From contig MSED01000005.1 in NCBI GenBank assembly GCA_002099365.1, forward strand, positions 1,736,001 through 1,800,000: a stretch of 64,000 bases of DNA, written 5' to 3'. How positions within the stretch are numbered: position 1 is the stretch's first letter; every line of letters begins with the position of its first letter. This DNA is from Phialophora verrucosa (lineage: Eukaryota > Ascomycota > Eurotiomycetes > Chaetothyriales > Herpotrichiellaceae). A model generated the notes under the pieces. That model did not search any database. It was not told the origin of the DNA and was given only the letters and a program-made list of their open reading frames with translations. This document shows, in pieces, positions 32,353-44,668 of this stretch. The position numbers and the translations under genes were made by a program.

Positions 32353-35300
32353 ATGTCGTCGAAAAAGCGGAAGAGGGAGGCTGGCGCTGAGCCAGGAGAA
32401 GGCACTATACTGAGTGAGAAACGGACCGACGACTTGTCGAAAAGGCGGAAAAAAGAAGTCGACGTCGAGCTTGTCAAAGTCTACAACGATCTTGCCGACG
32501 AGCAGGAGAATGTCCGGCTTGCGGCCGCTCATACCTTGCTATCCAAGATCTACAAGCCGGGAATCACCAGCGACGAGCAGACCAAGACAATCTTGACTCG
32601 ACTCTTTCGCGGCCTTTGCAGCAGTCGGAAGTCAGCTCGCCTGGGCTTCTCGATTGCTCTTACTGAGCTTCTCTCTCAACTCGCTTCTACTGAACATGCG
32701 TTGCAAAACGTCTCTGTCTCGGCCATCATCGAAATCTTTGAGACTCAAAGTGCACCAGAGAATGGCACTTCCGGTCAAGAAGAGCGCGATCATTATTTCG
32801 GCCGAGTCTTTGGTGCCGAAGCTATTTTGAAATCGGACCTCCTCTTTCGGGAAGGAGGTGAGAGCCATTTCAATCACCTACTCGATCTGCTCTGCGGCTT
32901 AGCCCTTAAGAAGCCATGGCTTCGGCCAGAATTTGGCTGGGTACTATACAACTGCATTGCCGACGAGCACAACAAATTACCCCAAAAGTTGGCAGTGGAC
33001 ACGATTGAAAATTTGATCGCCAACAAGCTTATCCGAACGCCTGAAGGGGTTGCTATATGGATCGCAGTAACAAGGCGTTTTCCAAAGGCCAAACTGCCCA
33101 CATCGGCATGGAAGAGCGGTGACCCATTGGCAAGAAAAGACGTCAACGCACTCTCCGATATCCTCAAGGATGCACGCGCTCAACAAGGCCCGCAAAGCTC
33201 GGAGCTGAGCGCTCAAGGATCAGCTAGGTGGTCCGCCAATCTTCACTTTGCCTGGGATGTGGTGCTCGCGGAAGTCTTTAGAAATGCTCCTTCCAAAACT
33301 GGGCAGGGAATGAATGGCAAGAATCCGCCTCTTGATGGGAAGAAGGTGACCTTCGACGTATTCTGGAATATTGTCGTCGATCAGAGCCTGTTCGCGGAGT
33401 CTAGTAGCGCAGAACGTCGAGCTTGGGGTTTCGGTCTATGGAGGAAAGTGTTCGAAACCGCCCCCCGGGGGTTTTTGCTCTACTCATTTACACCACAAGC
33501 GACCCGGCGCCTGGCGGACGCACTCAAGGGCTCGGAGAGGCTTCTTAGAAAGTCCGCAGAAAGAGTGACTCAAAGCATACAACGTCGCCTAACAGACCCT
33601 GCGCCTTGGCCCGAAGCTGGGACCGTCGCCGCTTCTTACATGCAGGCTCTGCTACAAAGTGTGTCATACGGCGATTTTGACCAAATCACGAAGTCTAAGA
33701 TACTGCAAAATTTGATTGACGTCCTCAGCCCGCGGGTGCTCTGCCATGTCAAAGTGGCCCTTGGCAAGTTCGTGACGGAAATCTCGCGGCAAGAAGACGG
33801 CAAAGCCACGCTGTCTCTACAAAAATCGGCGGTAGCCATACAGTGGAAGATGATTTCAGCTAGGCTTCATCGTTGGGAACAGGCCCAGTGGCAAAGCTCA
33901 GACGACATCGAAAAAGATGACTGGACACTGGTCACCGAGATATTCGAGTCATGGCTGAGAGAAGTCTGCATCTCACCAGATGCAAAGAATCTCAGGCAGC
34001 GGCCCGAACTTCAACCGATTCTCCAGCCTCAGGCTCGCCATTTTGCGAAAGAACGTCTCGAACTAGGCTTTGAGCAAGCACTCAAGCTTGGATCGCTCGG
34101 CGTCCGGATTCTGAACACTGTACTTTCCCATGTCAACCGATTAGAAGCCCTGGGGGTCGACATGGCTGCCTCTTTCGCGGACGATGTCCAGGGTATAGTG
34201 CAAACCGCTTGGCAAAAACTGTTGACAACTGCGCCAAAAAGTACAAAGACATCAGCAATTGAGCAGTCTCCCTCGACTTCACGGACAAGCCAAGCTCAGA
34301 TCCCGTCATTGTCTTTCTCCGAGGCCTTGAGTCTCCTTTATTGTCTCTTGCTCTTTCAGATTTATAGCGGGGAAACGGAGGCTGTCCAAGTCTTGCAGGA
34401 GGTGATCGAGTACCACGGTCAATGGGAGAGCGCAAAGCCGGACGGTCTATCGCCTGATGACAAGGGAAAGCCAGCCGATGCGATCATGGAAATCCTCCTC
34501 AGCTTCGCGTCTAGACCATCTAAATTGCTGAGGCGGATTACGATCCAGCTTTTCGAGGCTTTCGCGGCTGATGTGACAGGCGAAGGCCTTGATGCTCTGT
34601 GTCAGGTCCTCGAAACAAAGGAGAATTTGCTGGGTCAGCAGCAGATGTTCCAAGCCGAAGACGTTGACATGGTTGGCGGTGAAGCATCTGACACGGACTC
34701 CAATGCGAATGAGCTTGATTCAGACGTGGAAGTTGAATCCAGTCCGGCATCTGATGATTCTGATAAGTACGCGGACTCGGAAGAAGAAACTGATGGCGAA
34801 GAGGAGGACGAGGAACTTGCCAAGTTTGATGCCGCGCTCGCTTCGGCCTTAGGTACCCGTAGCCTCAACCAGGATGACGTCGCCGCTCCGTCCGACACCT
34901 CTGACACTTCGTCCGACGAGGATATGGACGACGATCAGATGATGGAGCTGGACACGAAGCTCGTCGAAGTATTCCGCGCCCGCAACGAGCAGCATTCGAA
35001 GAACAAGAAGAAGGATGCAAAAGATGCCAAGGAAAACATTGTGAGGTTCAAGAATCGAGTCCTGGATCTCATTGAGTCCTACTTTAGACATCAGCAGCAG
35101 AACGCCTTGACCATCGACTTGCTCCTGCCATTACTGAAGCTTTCAAGAACGACGCAGACCAAACAACTCGCAGACCGCTCCCGCAATATTGTCCAGCAAT
35201 TCTGCTCGCGGTGTAAAGGACCCAACGCCCCGGAGCTCCCCACTGATTCTCGAACACAACATACGATCGACGTTCTTAGATCGCTGCATGAGGAAGCAGG

Positions 35301-35523
35301 CCTCGAGGCTTCGAATGCGCATGCCAATATGGCCAGCCTGTCCAGCATACTCGTTGTGAAGGCACTGGTCAAAGCTGATCGAGCCAACATTAGGCCGGTT
35401 ATTGACGTCTACGCCTCCACGAGAATGAACCAACTGACAAACAAGAAGTGTCGGATACAGCCAGGATTCTTCACGGACTGGAACAACTGGTGCCAAACTG
35501 CCAGAGAGAAGCTGGCGAGTTGA
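32353..35523 (+). CDS. POL5: DNA polymerase phi / POL5 (MYBBP1A family), rRNA synthesis factor
   Basis: A single exon of 1056 residues. The N-terminus is lysine/arginine-rich (MSSKKRKRE, then SKRRKKEVDVEL), a likely nucleolar signal. HEAT/ARM-like helices follow, as in the DNA_pol_phi family (EQENVRLAAAHTLLSKIY; GLCSSRKSARLGFSIALTEL; HFAWDVVLAEVF). Residues of about 775-890 are very acidic (DSDVEVESSPASDD; EEETDGEEEDEELAKFD), followed by DDQMMELDTKLVEVFRAR, which is strongly conserved in this family. Despite its name, Pol5 is not a working replicative polymerase; it acts in the nucleolus in rRNA production and 60S assembly. Length and domain order are usual. It lies divergent from SNX3. Confidence 0.95.
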   Translation: MSSKKRKREAGAEPGEGTILSEKRTDDLSKRRKKEVDVELVKVYNDLADEQENVRLAAAHTLLSKIYKPGITSDEQTKTILTRLFRGLCSSRKSARLGFSIALTELLSQLASTEHALQNVSVSAIIEIFETQSAPENGTSGQEERDHYFGRVFGAEAILKSDLLFREGGESHFNHLLDLLCGLALKKPWLRPEFGWVLYNCIADEHNKLPQKLAVDTIENLIANKLIRTPEGVAIWIAVTRRFPKAKLPTSAWKSGDPLARKDVNALSDILKDARAQQGPQSSELSAQGSARWSANLHFAWDVVLAEVFRNAPSKTGQGMNGKNPPLDGKKVTFDVFWNIVVDQSLFAESSSAERRAWGFGLWRKVFETAPRGFLLYSFTPQATRRLADALKGSERLLRKSAERVTQSIQRRLTDPAPWPEAGTVAASYMQALLQSVSYGDFDQITKSKILQNLIDVLSPRVLCHVKVALGKFVTEISRQEDGKATLSLQKSAVAIQWKMISARLHRWEQAQWQSSDDIEKDDWTLVTEIFESWLREVCISPDAKNLRQRPELQPILQPQARHFAKERLELGFEQALKLGSLGVRILNTVLSHVNRLEALGVDMAASFADDVQGIVQTAWQKLLTTAPKSTKTSAIEQSPSTSRTSQAQIPSLSFSEALSLLYCLLLFQIYSGETEAVQVLQEVIEYHGQWESAKPDGLSPDDKGKPADAIMEILLSFASRPSKLLRRITIQLFEAFAADVTGEGLDALCQVLETKENLLGQQQMFQAEDVDMVGGEASDTDSNANELDSDVEVESSPASDDSDKYADSEEETDGEEEDEELAKFDAALASALGTRSLNQDDVAAPSDTSDTSSDEDMDDDQMMELDTKLVEVFRARNEQHSKNKKKDAKDAKENIVRFKNRVLDLIESYFRHQQQNALTIDLLLPLLKLSRTTQTKQLADRSRNIVQQFCSRCKGPNAPELPTDSRTQHTIDVLRSLHEEAGLEASNAHANMASLSSILVVKALVKADRANIRPVIDVYASTRMNQLTNKKCRIQPGFFTDWNNWCQTAREKLAS

Positions 35524-36609
35524 AGACCATAACCACCGACGTCGCGCCGAGGGTAACAGGCAGACCGAAAAAGGGGTGATCTTGGTTGGAAAGTGGCCTT
35601 CGGTCTCTGAGATTGTGGGACCAACGGATCTAGATACAATGTCAATGACTTCCATCCATGTGGTATCGAGAGCAAGGACGGATCAGAACATCAGCTGCAA
35701 GGCTGCACAGAGCGTGGCCCTGTGAAACCTTGAAAGACAGCCAGGCGCCTTGTGGGTGCTTAGCCCTGCCGCCAGTCAGATCAATGAATGGCCTTGCCGT
35801 GCAAATCCACCGCGCACACCTTCTGCAAACTCCGCATTGAGAATTAGCATATTGCTCTTGAAAGTGGCTCCAACGAGAGTCGTTCGAGCGCCATGCAGAT
35901 GAGTAAGGCTCCCGAACCCGCTAGTCCTAATATGGCCAAGTGTGCCCTCGGATGCTTACTACTCCACGCCAAGACCACATTCATCCTTTTCCCTTTCCTG
36001 TCACTCGAACATGAAGCTCTTTATGTCCTCACTCCTACACCAGTCAAGCAGATGCGATGCCAGCCCATGAGACGCTCAGCGAGATTGAGCTCGCTCTGTG
36101 GCGGGAGTCCTGGCTGCGGGCTGGGTAATGGCGGTGCTCTAGAACGACACATGTCCATTAGCAGCCCGACCCGATGCCAGTCCAAATTCTCTCAGCCTCG
36201 TCCTCTGCATCCAAATCGGGTATCTCATGGATGCTTAGGCAAAAGCTTACTGATATGCATGCGTCCCGCTCGAGTCTCCGCTGAGAAATAGACCCCCTTG
36301 TTAGGCATGGACCGGGGTCTCGGCTGCGACGAGTACCAATATCCGACTGTTCTTCATCAAAGGCCCTTTTCCTGCTGTACGCCGTGGGCTCGTCTCTGAG
36401 CCATCACGCCACGAGCTTCATCACAAACGCGTGCATTGTTTCGTCTGTTGTTTACTGTTCAGCACCATCTTTCTCTGATTGAGTAACTGCGGCAGGAAGC
36501 GCAGCAGTTCCCGGTCACAAGTCACCAACTTGCCCTTTTTCCCAATGCTGCGGTAACCCTTTCGATCGCGTGAGCCGAGTTCGAACCCGAGAGCATATCG
36601 ATCGACAAT
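35524..36609. other. Intergenic region between POL5 and the FUSC-family gene
   Basis: About 1.1 kb between genes pointing the same way. No credible ORF or RNA gene. It should hold the POL5 3' end and the promoter of the next gene. Confidence 0.45.
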
Positions 36610-39600
36610 ATGGCGGACTCCCAGAAACGGTCAGTGCTGAAGAGGCTCAACGACAAGCTGGGGTTGAAGCTGAGCCTCCCGGTGCTGTTGCTGATGTTCA
36701 AGTGCGTTCTTCCAGGCCACACTCACTCCAGCAACATGGCATCCCGTCTCCAATCCCAGCCAGAATGTTGCAATGCATCTAACAGATTGTCGGCAGGGGA
36801 GCTGTTGCCCCTACAATCGGGCTTGCGATGTACGTTTCGCCTGAAGAACAGTCAATTGACAAGAGCTCACTAGGTCAGATATCAAGCTAAGACCGTGTCG
36901 GATCACTACTCAACCATCGGCTATCTCATCCCCATCATGTCACTTTTTGTCGTCCCTATTCTACCACGTGCCAGATTCTTGCAGAACTTCCTTGTCACTT
37001 GTGTACGTCCCTCGTCGACGCCAATCCAGAGGACCCATGGCTCAGTGTATCTTAGTTCCTGACTTGTCTCGCGGGGTCAATATCACTCCTCTACATGTGG
37101 ACAGCCATCAAAGCCCGGCAGAACACAACCCACCTTCCAGCAGAACCGCGAAGCAATGGACCGGTGCCGCATGCGCAAGTCGTTCCCTACAACGCGGCTG
37201 CTAGTGCCTGCCTAGCAGTCTGGTTCTTCTTCTGGCTCTGGGCATACAATACGTTAGTCCCTCGTTGAGGACGTCGCCGGAACGCAGTTCCACGTGCTGA
37301 CGATCAGAGCAGCTTCCGCGCCTTTCGACCACAGTACTTCCTCCCATTGATCGTTTTCGGTATCTACATCAACATCACAGCCGTCTATGGAGCCATCTTT
37401 CCGGAGATGGAACAAGCCTACTCTCTAAGTATTTAAGGCCTCGATCAACCGGGAATTGGGCTGACCATCTGACCATAGCACGACGCCTCCTTGACACATT
37501 CTTCGTCGGATTCGGGCTCGCTTTTGTCGTCCACTTCGTCATCCTACCCATCACCTCGATGGATTTGGTCACACTGACCCTGAACGAATATCTCCATGTC
37601 CTCAAAGGCGTCATTGACGCGAAAGGAGCATTGCTCATCTCCCTACGGTCTCGCGACTGGAACAATGCAAGCAAAGCGAGCAGCATCGAGAGTGACAGCG
37701 AAGCCGGGGAGCCTACTGAGCGCCTGACGCCTTGGCCCGAAGCCGACAAGTGGAAATCTCTTACAGCGGTAGCAACCGAATGTCAAATTAAGATCCAGTC
37801 GGAGTTGCGATATGTCAAGCGTGAAGTTACATTTAGCAAATTGTCCGGGAAGGACTATTCCTGCATTTCCAAGATGCTGAGAAACATTCTCATTCCCATT
37901 TCTGGTCTGGAAACGGCCATTCAGGTGAACGACCGAGTCGAAAAGCAAGGCGGATGGACGTCGGTCAGAACTCACAAAGACGGCTCCGGCTCCGAGGTGT
38001 CGGATCGATCACTAAGCGATGCAGAAAGAGAACGATGGAGCTTGCTCTTTGGCCAGTTCGATCCGGCCTTCAAACTCTTGTGGCAGGCAATGATCGAGGG
38101 GCTCGACTATGCGTTCTACACCTTGCGAATCACAAAGAAGCCGGCATTTTCGACGAAAGAAGAACTCGAGGCTCGAGGCGCCGACTTGCCGGAAGGAGGG
38201 GGCTTCGCAAAGTATCTTGAAAAGACCATCCATCACTTCCTGGTTGAACGGGAAGGACCGTTGAAAGATTGGTGTCGACAGAACGGCATGGAGGAATCTC
38301 AGGTGGCAAATAAGGCTTTGCATCTGCGACATACATCCCAACTGTACCTGCTGCTCGATGTGAGTGTGCCACCTTCGTTCTGAGCCTTTGCTGACCTCTC
38401 AAAGATTGAGTACTGCGTCGTCGCCACCGCAACAGGTATCCTGGACCTGGTCCGATTCGCCGACTCGAAAGTCGAGGATGGCACCATGAAGAAAAAGCGC
38501 CTGATCATCCCCACCTGGAAGCACTGGAAAAAGTGGGCGTGGGCAGTCATTCTCCGTGAAGACAACAATCTGGACTACACCGCCTACGCCTACCGAAGCG
38601 GCACCCCGACGGTGTACTTGGGAGATGCATTCGGCGTGTATCGCGACCCCGAACATCTACCTCCAGTGACGTGGTGGGAGAAGACAACCAACTATTTTCG
38701 ATTGATACCCCGACTGTTCGGCTCCAAGGAATCCTGGTTCGGCTTCAAAGTCGCAACGGGAACCATGATCGTCGCGCTTTCCGCCTTCCTGCGCAACTCG
38801 CAAGAGTTCTACATCAAGCAGCGGATCATCTGGGGAGCCATCATGGTGGCCATTTCTATGACCCAGACGGCCGGGTCGGGCATGTACGGCCAGTTCGTGA
38901 GGATTTTCGGCACGTTCCTTGCCATGGTGCTCTCTTACATCGACTGGTACATTGTCGACGGCCACACTGCAGGAGTGATCGTGTTTGTGGGTCTCACCAT
39001 GTTTCTCTACCACTATCTCATGGTCACGAAACCGAACGATCCGGTCATCCCCATGATCGGCATGATCACCGTCATGTTGATCGTGGCCTATGAGCTGCAG
39101 GTCAAGCAGGTGGGGGTCAGAATCTCTGAATCGAACGGCCAAATCTTCCACCCGGTCTACGAATTGGCACCTTACCGACTGGCGTGTGTACTCGGTGGCG
39201 TAGGCGTTGCCTGTCTGTTCACATACTTCCCCAGCGTGACGACGGCGAGGAGCGAAATGCGACGCGATCTCGGAAACACGCTCTACCTGCTCGGACAATA
39301 TTACAGTGCGTCACACAAGGCCGTGTCCCTCCGGCTGAAGGGCCTGGAAGGGAGCATTCACGACAAGAAAAGCCGAATCCGCTGGCTGGAAAAGGCTCGC
39401 ACCCAGCTGTTTGCGAAGGAACTGATCCTGATCCAAGCGATGCAGAACCATCTGAAGTTCATCAAGTGGGAACCTACGTTCGGAGGGAGGTTTCCCAGGG
39501 AGCTCTATGAGCGGCTATTGACCCACACCCAGAAGTGAGTAGTACACAAACTTTCCATCTTCCCCCTTGATTGGCAACCCACCGTGCTGACTGCCTTTTC

Positions 39601-40126
39601 TCTCTCTCTCTCTAGCATCCTGCGCTTCACGGCGATGATCGCATGGACGACCAAAACGTTCAAAGAACTGCCTACGTCAGGCCATGGCCTCGCCTCTCCC
39701 AACTCCCTGACTGACGCATCTTCCAGCGACGACAGCACGTGGCTCAAGGACTTCAAGCAACTCATCGCATCCCTCGAACTCACTTCGCACAGCGTGACCT
39801 CGCTGCTTGCCATCCTCTCCGGCGCCATCGGCAGCGGCAAACCCCTCCCACCGTACCTGAAGGCGCCCGAACGGTTCCACATCGGCGAAATGCTCTCCTC
39901 GCTCGACGCGGACATCTTGAGCACGAAACACGTCTGCGAGCCCGGCTACAGTGCCTTTGCCGTCATGCAAGTCAGCACCACCATGCTGAGCGAGGATCTG
40001 GCGGACCTGCTAGCGGAGACGAAGAGGCTGGTCGGAGAAGCCGAGTTCAACCTGGACGTCGTGGTCGAGGACTACGAAAGCAACGTCGGCGTTGTGCCCG
40101 GGGATATTCGGGAGAAGAGAGATTGA
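36610..40126 (+). CDS. FUSC/ArAE-family membrane protein (DUF2421 type), putative exporter
   Basis: Eight exons: 36610-36701, 36797-36829, 36879-37002, 37056-37252, 37313-37428, 37479-38359, 38405-39534 and 39616-40126, giving 1027 residues. All junctions keep frame and the joined text reads as one protein. Introns are 45-95 bp; the last has a (CT)n tract. The first half starts with a hydrophobic N-terminal block (LPVLLLMFK, GYLIPIMSLFVVPILP, ACLAVWFFFWLWAYNT, FLPLIVFGIYINITAVYG, FVGFGLAFVVHFVILP), about six membrane segments. A cytosolic region follows, then a second block of about six segments (GTMIVALSAFL, FLAMVLSYIDWYIV, VFVGLTMFLYHYLM, MIGMITVMLIVAYEL). This is the fungal ArAE_2_N / FUSC_2 / ArAE_2 order, related to aromatic acid exporters. 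The substrate is unknown. Exon 2 is only 33 nt. Confidence 0.88.
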
Positions 40127-41075
40127 ATAAGACTGAAGGACTCAGAGTCGGGGGGTAGCAGGTTTCAACCGGTTCACCGGGGATGTCGCGTGGATGAGGA
40201 TCGACAAGTCTGGAGGTGGCGATCCACGCAGCAGCCATGTTGTTCTTCATGAGTCGTTCGCCAGCCATGAAGTGAATGTCACACCAAACGGCAGAGACAC
40301 ACACGCACGCACAAACCGAGGAGATAACACACCACCAAGCGACGGTGACCAGACCTTTTTTCATAGCCAACTAATACAGTATTGGGAACGGATAGTGCGA
40401 CCGATACTGAAGACATTTCGCTCAAGATATCACTGACCGTGAGGCGTGCTGAAGAACACTTCGCCAAGAGATCGCTGACCGTGAGGTTATGGCCGTGTCC
40501 CTACGCACGCTTTTATGTACAAGATATCTCCGTCAGATCCTACGACTAATCAGCAAGAGTCGTCCCCGTCCACCGTAGCAGCACTTTTATCGATCGCGAC
40601 TACCACGGACGGGAGGAAGAGGTATTACATAGGTCCCGTACCGCACTCAAGCCCCGGCCCAGTCCAGGCGAATCCACATCATTCAATCACGCCTCGAATC
40701 GTGCTTGCAGGTAGTACTGTAACGCTTACGGCTGGGTCCTGTCCGTGCTTATACGTGCCTATATCTATGTCTGTACTCGGTACTCGGTATCTGTGCCCTT
40801 AATGTCGTACAAGACTGCTTTGGCCGACAGGCTGGTGGGTCGGATTGTCCTAGACGCTACTGTAGATGCTAATATATGGTGCGGTGGAATTCAGACTCAA
40901 TGCTGTCGCTGTCCTGGGGAGTTGCAAGTGGTAAAAGTTGACTTTGGCAACGAAGGACCCGAAATGATCGGCGTTGGTGGGTTCGTAACATTTGTGCTAT
41001 CGATACGATGCCAACAATATTTACTCTGTAGTCATCCTACCTCCTCCATGTGACACCGACGACGACGTTGTAGTC
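40127..41075. other. Intergenic region between two converging genes, with a short tandem repeat
   Basis: About 950 bp holding the 3' ends of the FUSC-family gene and the glutaminase gene. No gene is seen. A two-copy direct repeat is listed separately. Confidence 0.5.
40407..40486. repeat. Two-copy imperfect tandem repeat, 38-bp units
   Basis: Units at 40407-40444 and 40449-40486 both start CTGAAGA and end CTGACCGTGAGG, with small differences in the middle; a 4-bp spacer separates them. The repeat lies 280 bp past the stop codon of the FUSC-family gene. Its role is unknown; replication slippage is enough to explain it. Confidence 0.65.
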
Positions 41076-43623
41076 CTATAGCTCGAGCGTGTGCCATTCC
41101 GCATCAGCCATTTCCGCCTGTAGAATCGCTGCTACATCCATCTCCTTCACGACACTGTCATCCAAAAATTTCAAGCCGTCATTGGCTCTCCCGCCGCACG
41201 CTTGTCCCAGAGTCAAGAATGCAAAATGGCCTCCCACGACTGGCCGAGCGAAAAAGTTTGGCCCGGGGAATTCCCCTCGCCCCTCCGTCTGGTGGAGGTC
41301 TGTGAATGGTCGATCTGTCACGGTCTCGTTCACCCACTTCGCGACCGATTGTAGAATTTCAGCTCGAACCTTGGGAGCCGCAACTGCCATGGCGAAGAAT
41401 TCCCAATCGGTCTTGGTGTACAAGTGCCTCGAGTCGAGAGGCAAGCCATACTTCTGTCGCACTGCGTAGTACCAGTCGCTTTGCATTTGATATATATGTT
41501 TGGGGACGAAGCCATCCTTGTCTCCAGGAATAGACTCCTTCAAGGGCTTCTGATACTCTAAACGTCCTGCAATCGGCGTCATGGTTGTCGACGAAGTATT
41601 GTCCCCAAGGTGGAAGCACAGCAGGCTGTCCGCGTAGAGGTTGTAGGTGGTGGTCCAAGAACCATACCAGTTGTAGGCAACCTTGGCATGAGTCTTATCT
41701 CGAGAGATGCCGTATTCCTCCCATTTTGCGATGTAGGCTTTGGAGATGTTGTTGAACACCTTGACGTCTTCATGATACTCTGCGATCTCTGCGATGCCAG
41801 CCATGGCTTTAATCCCAATGATGCCCTTGAGGGCCAGATTCGTCTGCAGTGCCAGCCAGCCAGCAAAATCGTCAGTTGACAGCTGATTGTGGGGCATCAA
41901 GGAGAATTCAACCAGGTAGCTTGTCCACTGCTTCCATAGTCTGTAGCTCCTGTGCACCCATTTTTTGGCTCTGTTCAGGCTATCGGGCTGACCGGCCCAG
42001 ATGTCGTCAATGTAGAGGATATCATAGTCCTTGCCTACAGACAAGGGCGCAATGTTCTCTGACAAGACCGTCGGCACCGGCACACCGGTCATGGGCTGCC
42101 ATGCAGCTGAGGCGGACCAACCCTCGCCATTCTTCAAAGCATTGGCCAGGGCCAGACCCATGATGAGAATGTTCCCACACTCTTCCACCGGCATGTATTC
42201 GTCCTGTCCGAGAGGATGGCCAGTGGCGTTGGGGAAATGGAAGCCCAGGTCGTGCATGGCATACTTGTTAGGATATTGCCCGCTCAACATGTGCTCAATC
42301 AGCGGTTCCAGTAGGTATCCGAGCCACCGCGGGTTGGTGTACAAGAAGAATGGAAAGGCAGGGAATATCACGTCAATAGTCTGAAAGTTCCCATTTGAGG
42401 AGATCTCCTTCAAGAACAATATTGGGTCGTCGGGCGTGCCGGAGAAGCTCGTTGCACCGAGCACCTGGCGGGCAGACAGGGCCACAATATCAACATAGTC
42501 CTCAGCGCCAGACTTGTAAGCGTCGATGGCCAGTTGTGCCGAGTAGTTAGCTGCTAATTTACTGGCGTGGTGAAAGTCGAGGTAGTGGAAAGTGAGGACT
42601 TCTTGGACGGTAGGGAAGTAAGACTCCCACAGTGGTCGCATGAAAGTCAAGCCTCGAGCCGCCGCGAATTGGACTACTGGGTCCTGAATGTGCGCGATGG
42701 TAAATGTGACGCTCTGATGGTGGTGTGAAGTGTATGTGCCGTTCAAGGGAAAGGACTTCACAAAGGCAAACACCGGTTCTTCGTCCATGATGGAGCGGAA
42801 GTCCTGGTCGATCCGGTCTGCAAGCGAGCCGGAGGCGGCAAAGTGCTGCCTCAATCGAGCCGAAACGCCAGCCTCATGCCGCACGTCCGAAGGCGCCGAG
42901 AAGTATAAGGTGCCCCATTCAGCGCGGTCTTGGAACTCGGTAAAGAGCTGCTCTACAGCCCTCTTCACTTTCCAAGTCTTAAACCCGTAGGACGTGTCCT
43001 CCAAAGCTGTGTGGTCGAGTCCCCAGACGATTTTACTACCTCGATCGCCGCTCACCCATTGACCATTCACGTCCATGTATATATCGACCGCCACGTTGCC
43101 CGAGACGTAGACGGTGACATAACTCGCAGGAATCGACTGTCTGACGGTCGAAGTGGGCGTTATGGGGGACAAGAACGAGATGGTAATGTCGACATGGCTG
43201 GATTCCGAGTAGAACGCGGGGAGAGGGAGGGAGTAAGACAGGTTGGTCGTCGAGGCATCATACGTAGCGCCACGATAGATGGGGTAGGCGATGGTGTAGC
43301 TGTTCTGAGGTCAGATTGACTTCGAGGGGTCAGGTAGCAGGGACGTACTTCTGATCCTTCTTCGGGAGAGAGTCTTGTGGCCTTCCCAGCAAAGGATATG
43401 CCGTCCGCTGTTCCGACACGCTGGCAAGGATGGAGAAGCCAATCTCCTGGCCTGTCCAGAACATGGGCCATTTCTCCCACGGCGGGTCTCTCGCGTTGCC
43501 CAGCCATGTGCTCAAGTACGGGTTGCGCACAATCAACGGCAACACCGGAGGGGTCAAGCGCGAAGCTTCGACCAGAGAGGGAATGGCTGCAGCCAGGACT
43601 GCCAATGCGGAAACCAGCCGCAT
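41076..43623 (-). CDS. gtaA: Secreted glutaminase A (GtaA family)
   Basis: Two exons, 43623-43349 and 43299-41076, encode 832 residues. The 49-bp intron uses the acceptor AACAG; this choice gives DQNYTIAYPIYRG and keeps frame with the long second exon. Residues 1-20 are a signal peptide (MRLVSALAVLAAAIPSLVEA). The family layout follows: a beta-rich N-terminal domain (PYLSTWLGNARDPPWEKWPM; SKIVWGLDHTALED), then an (alpha/alpha)-type domain (DIWAGQPDSLNRAKKWVHRS; NLALKGIIGIKAMAGIAEI; AYNWYGSWTTTYNLYADSLL; LPLDSRHLYTKTDWEFFAMA). These match fungal GtaA with its DUF5127/DUF4965/DUF1793 regions. The reaction is L-glutamine + H2O to glutamate + NH3 at the cell surface or outside. It is longer than the Aspergillus oryzae enzyme (about 690 residues), but no foreign domain is seen. 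Confidence 0.93.
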
Positions 43624-44668
43624 TATGGGCGCAGCAGATAGAAAAGGACCTGCTCAAAGCGTGCAACTTAACAATAGCGAGCTCGAAACCAGCAAAAAAT
43701 GGAGGAGCTGCCCGAGCAAAAGAATGGAAGCTGACCGTGCGTGAGGTGGAGGAGGCAGGATGCTGATGGTCAGCCGATCAAGCTGTCGCTGCTTCTCCAA
43801 TCACGCAATGACGGCATCGACGGCGCCTCGAAAGACGAATCCTTCGGCAACCCCATGTTACGCTATGCCTGTTCCTGGCATTCGCTCAGGCCGTTCTTCG
43901 CCCTCCCTTGGCTGCCGAACACGAGGTCGCGAGACTTGAACAGAATGAAGCCGTGTCGCTTGCGCCGCCCGTCACAATCGATACTGTAGTACAAAGATAT
44001 CATGTCATACTGGATTTATCTGTCCGTGAAGCTGGATGTGAAAACAACTGATGCTATCTGCTCTAGGTATATCACCTTCCGCCGCGCGAGGACCATTCTC
44101 GATCAGCCACTCCCCCCATGTCACCAATGTCGACTGCTCCTCCGTTACAAAGAGTGCGGCGTTGATCGGGCTTGCCATGGTCACCAGGCTCACCCCTCGA
44201 ATCGCACTGGGAAGAGCAGCAGTATGAGACGGAGATCTGAATGGTTCGGTCCGCCGTCTCCCCTTGATCTGCCCTTCTCCATCACTATCCCCTTCCGGAC
44301 ATCAAAGCCACCGAGTCATCGCTTAGATTGTCCCGGTTGGCAGGGTCACCCCAACACTTGTCGTCCACTTCCGGGCGTCGGCTTATCGAGCCTGTTCGTG
44401 ACCCACAAGCTCTGTTTTGGCTAAAGACTGGCCTGGATTTGGAGCCTGACTGCCGCACAGCAACACCTTCGGGTTGGCCATTGCTGTTGCAGTTGCGACG
44501 TAGGGTATCGACCGCGATCGAGCACTTGCGGCCACTGCACGCACTCCAATCGAAGCTCTTGTCTTCCGAGGACTTGTGTACGTCGCCAAATTGATTTGGG
44601 AGGCGCAGGCGTTTGGCGACATAGACTTCCGGATGCTAGAACACGTGCCAAAATCCAGTGGCTTGATT
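43624..44668. other. Promoter region of the glutaminase gene and 3' end of the bZIP gene
   Basis: About 1.0 kb between two genes that both read on the minus strand. It contains no credible ORF. GATA-factor sites would be expected for a nitrogen-regulated glutaminase, but scattered GATA words here are too common to count as evidence. Confidence 0.4.

Noticed and set aside
36576..36596. Second T-loop-like word GTTCGAACCC upstream of the FUSC-family gene
   Set aside because: No five-pair stem and no upstream tRNA arms.
38657..39298. 213-codon minus-strand ORF inside the FUSC-family gene
   Set aside because: Antisense to a well-supported exon with membrane segments; His/Arg-rich shadow text.
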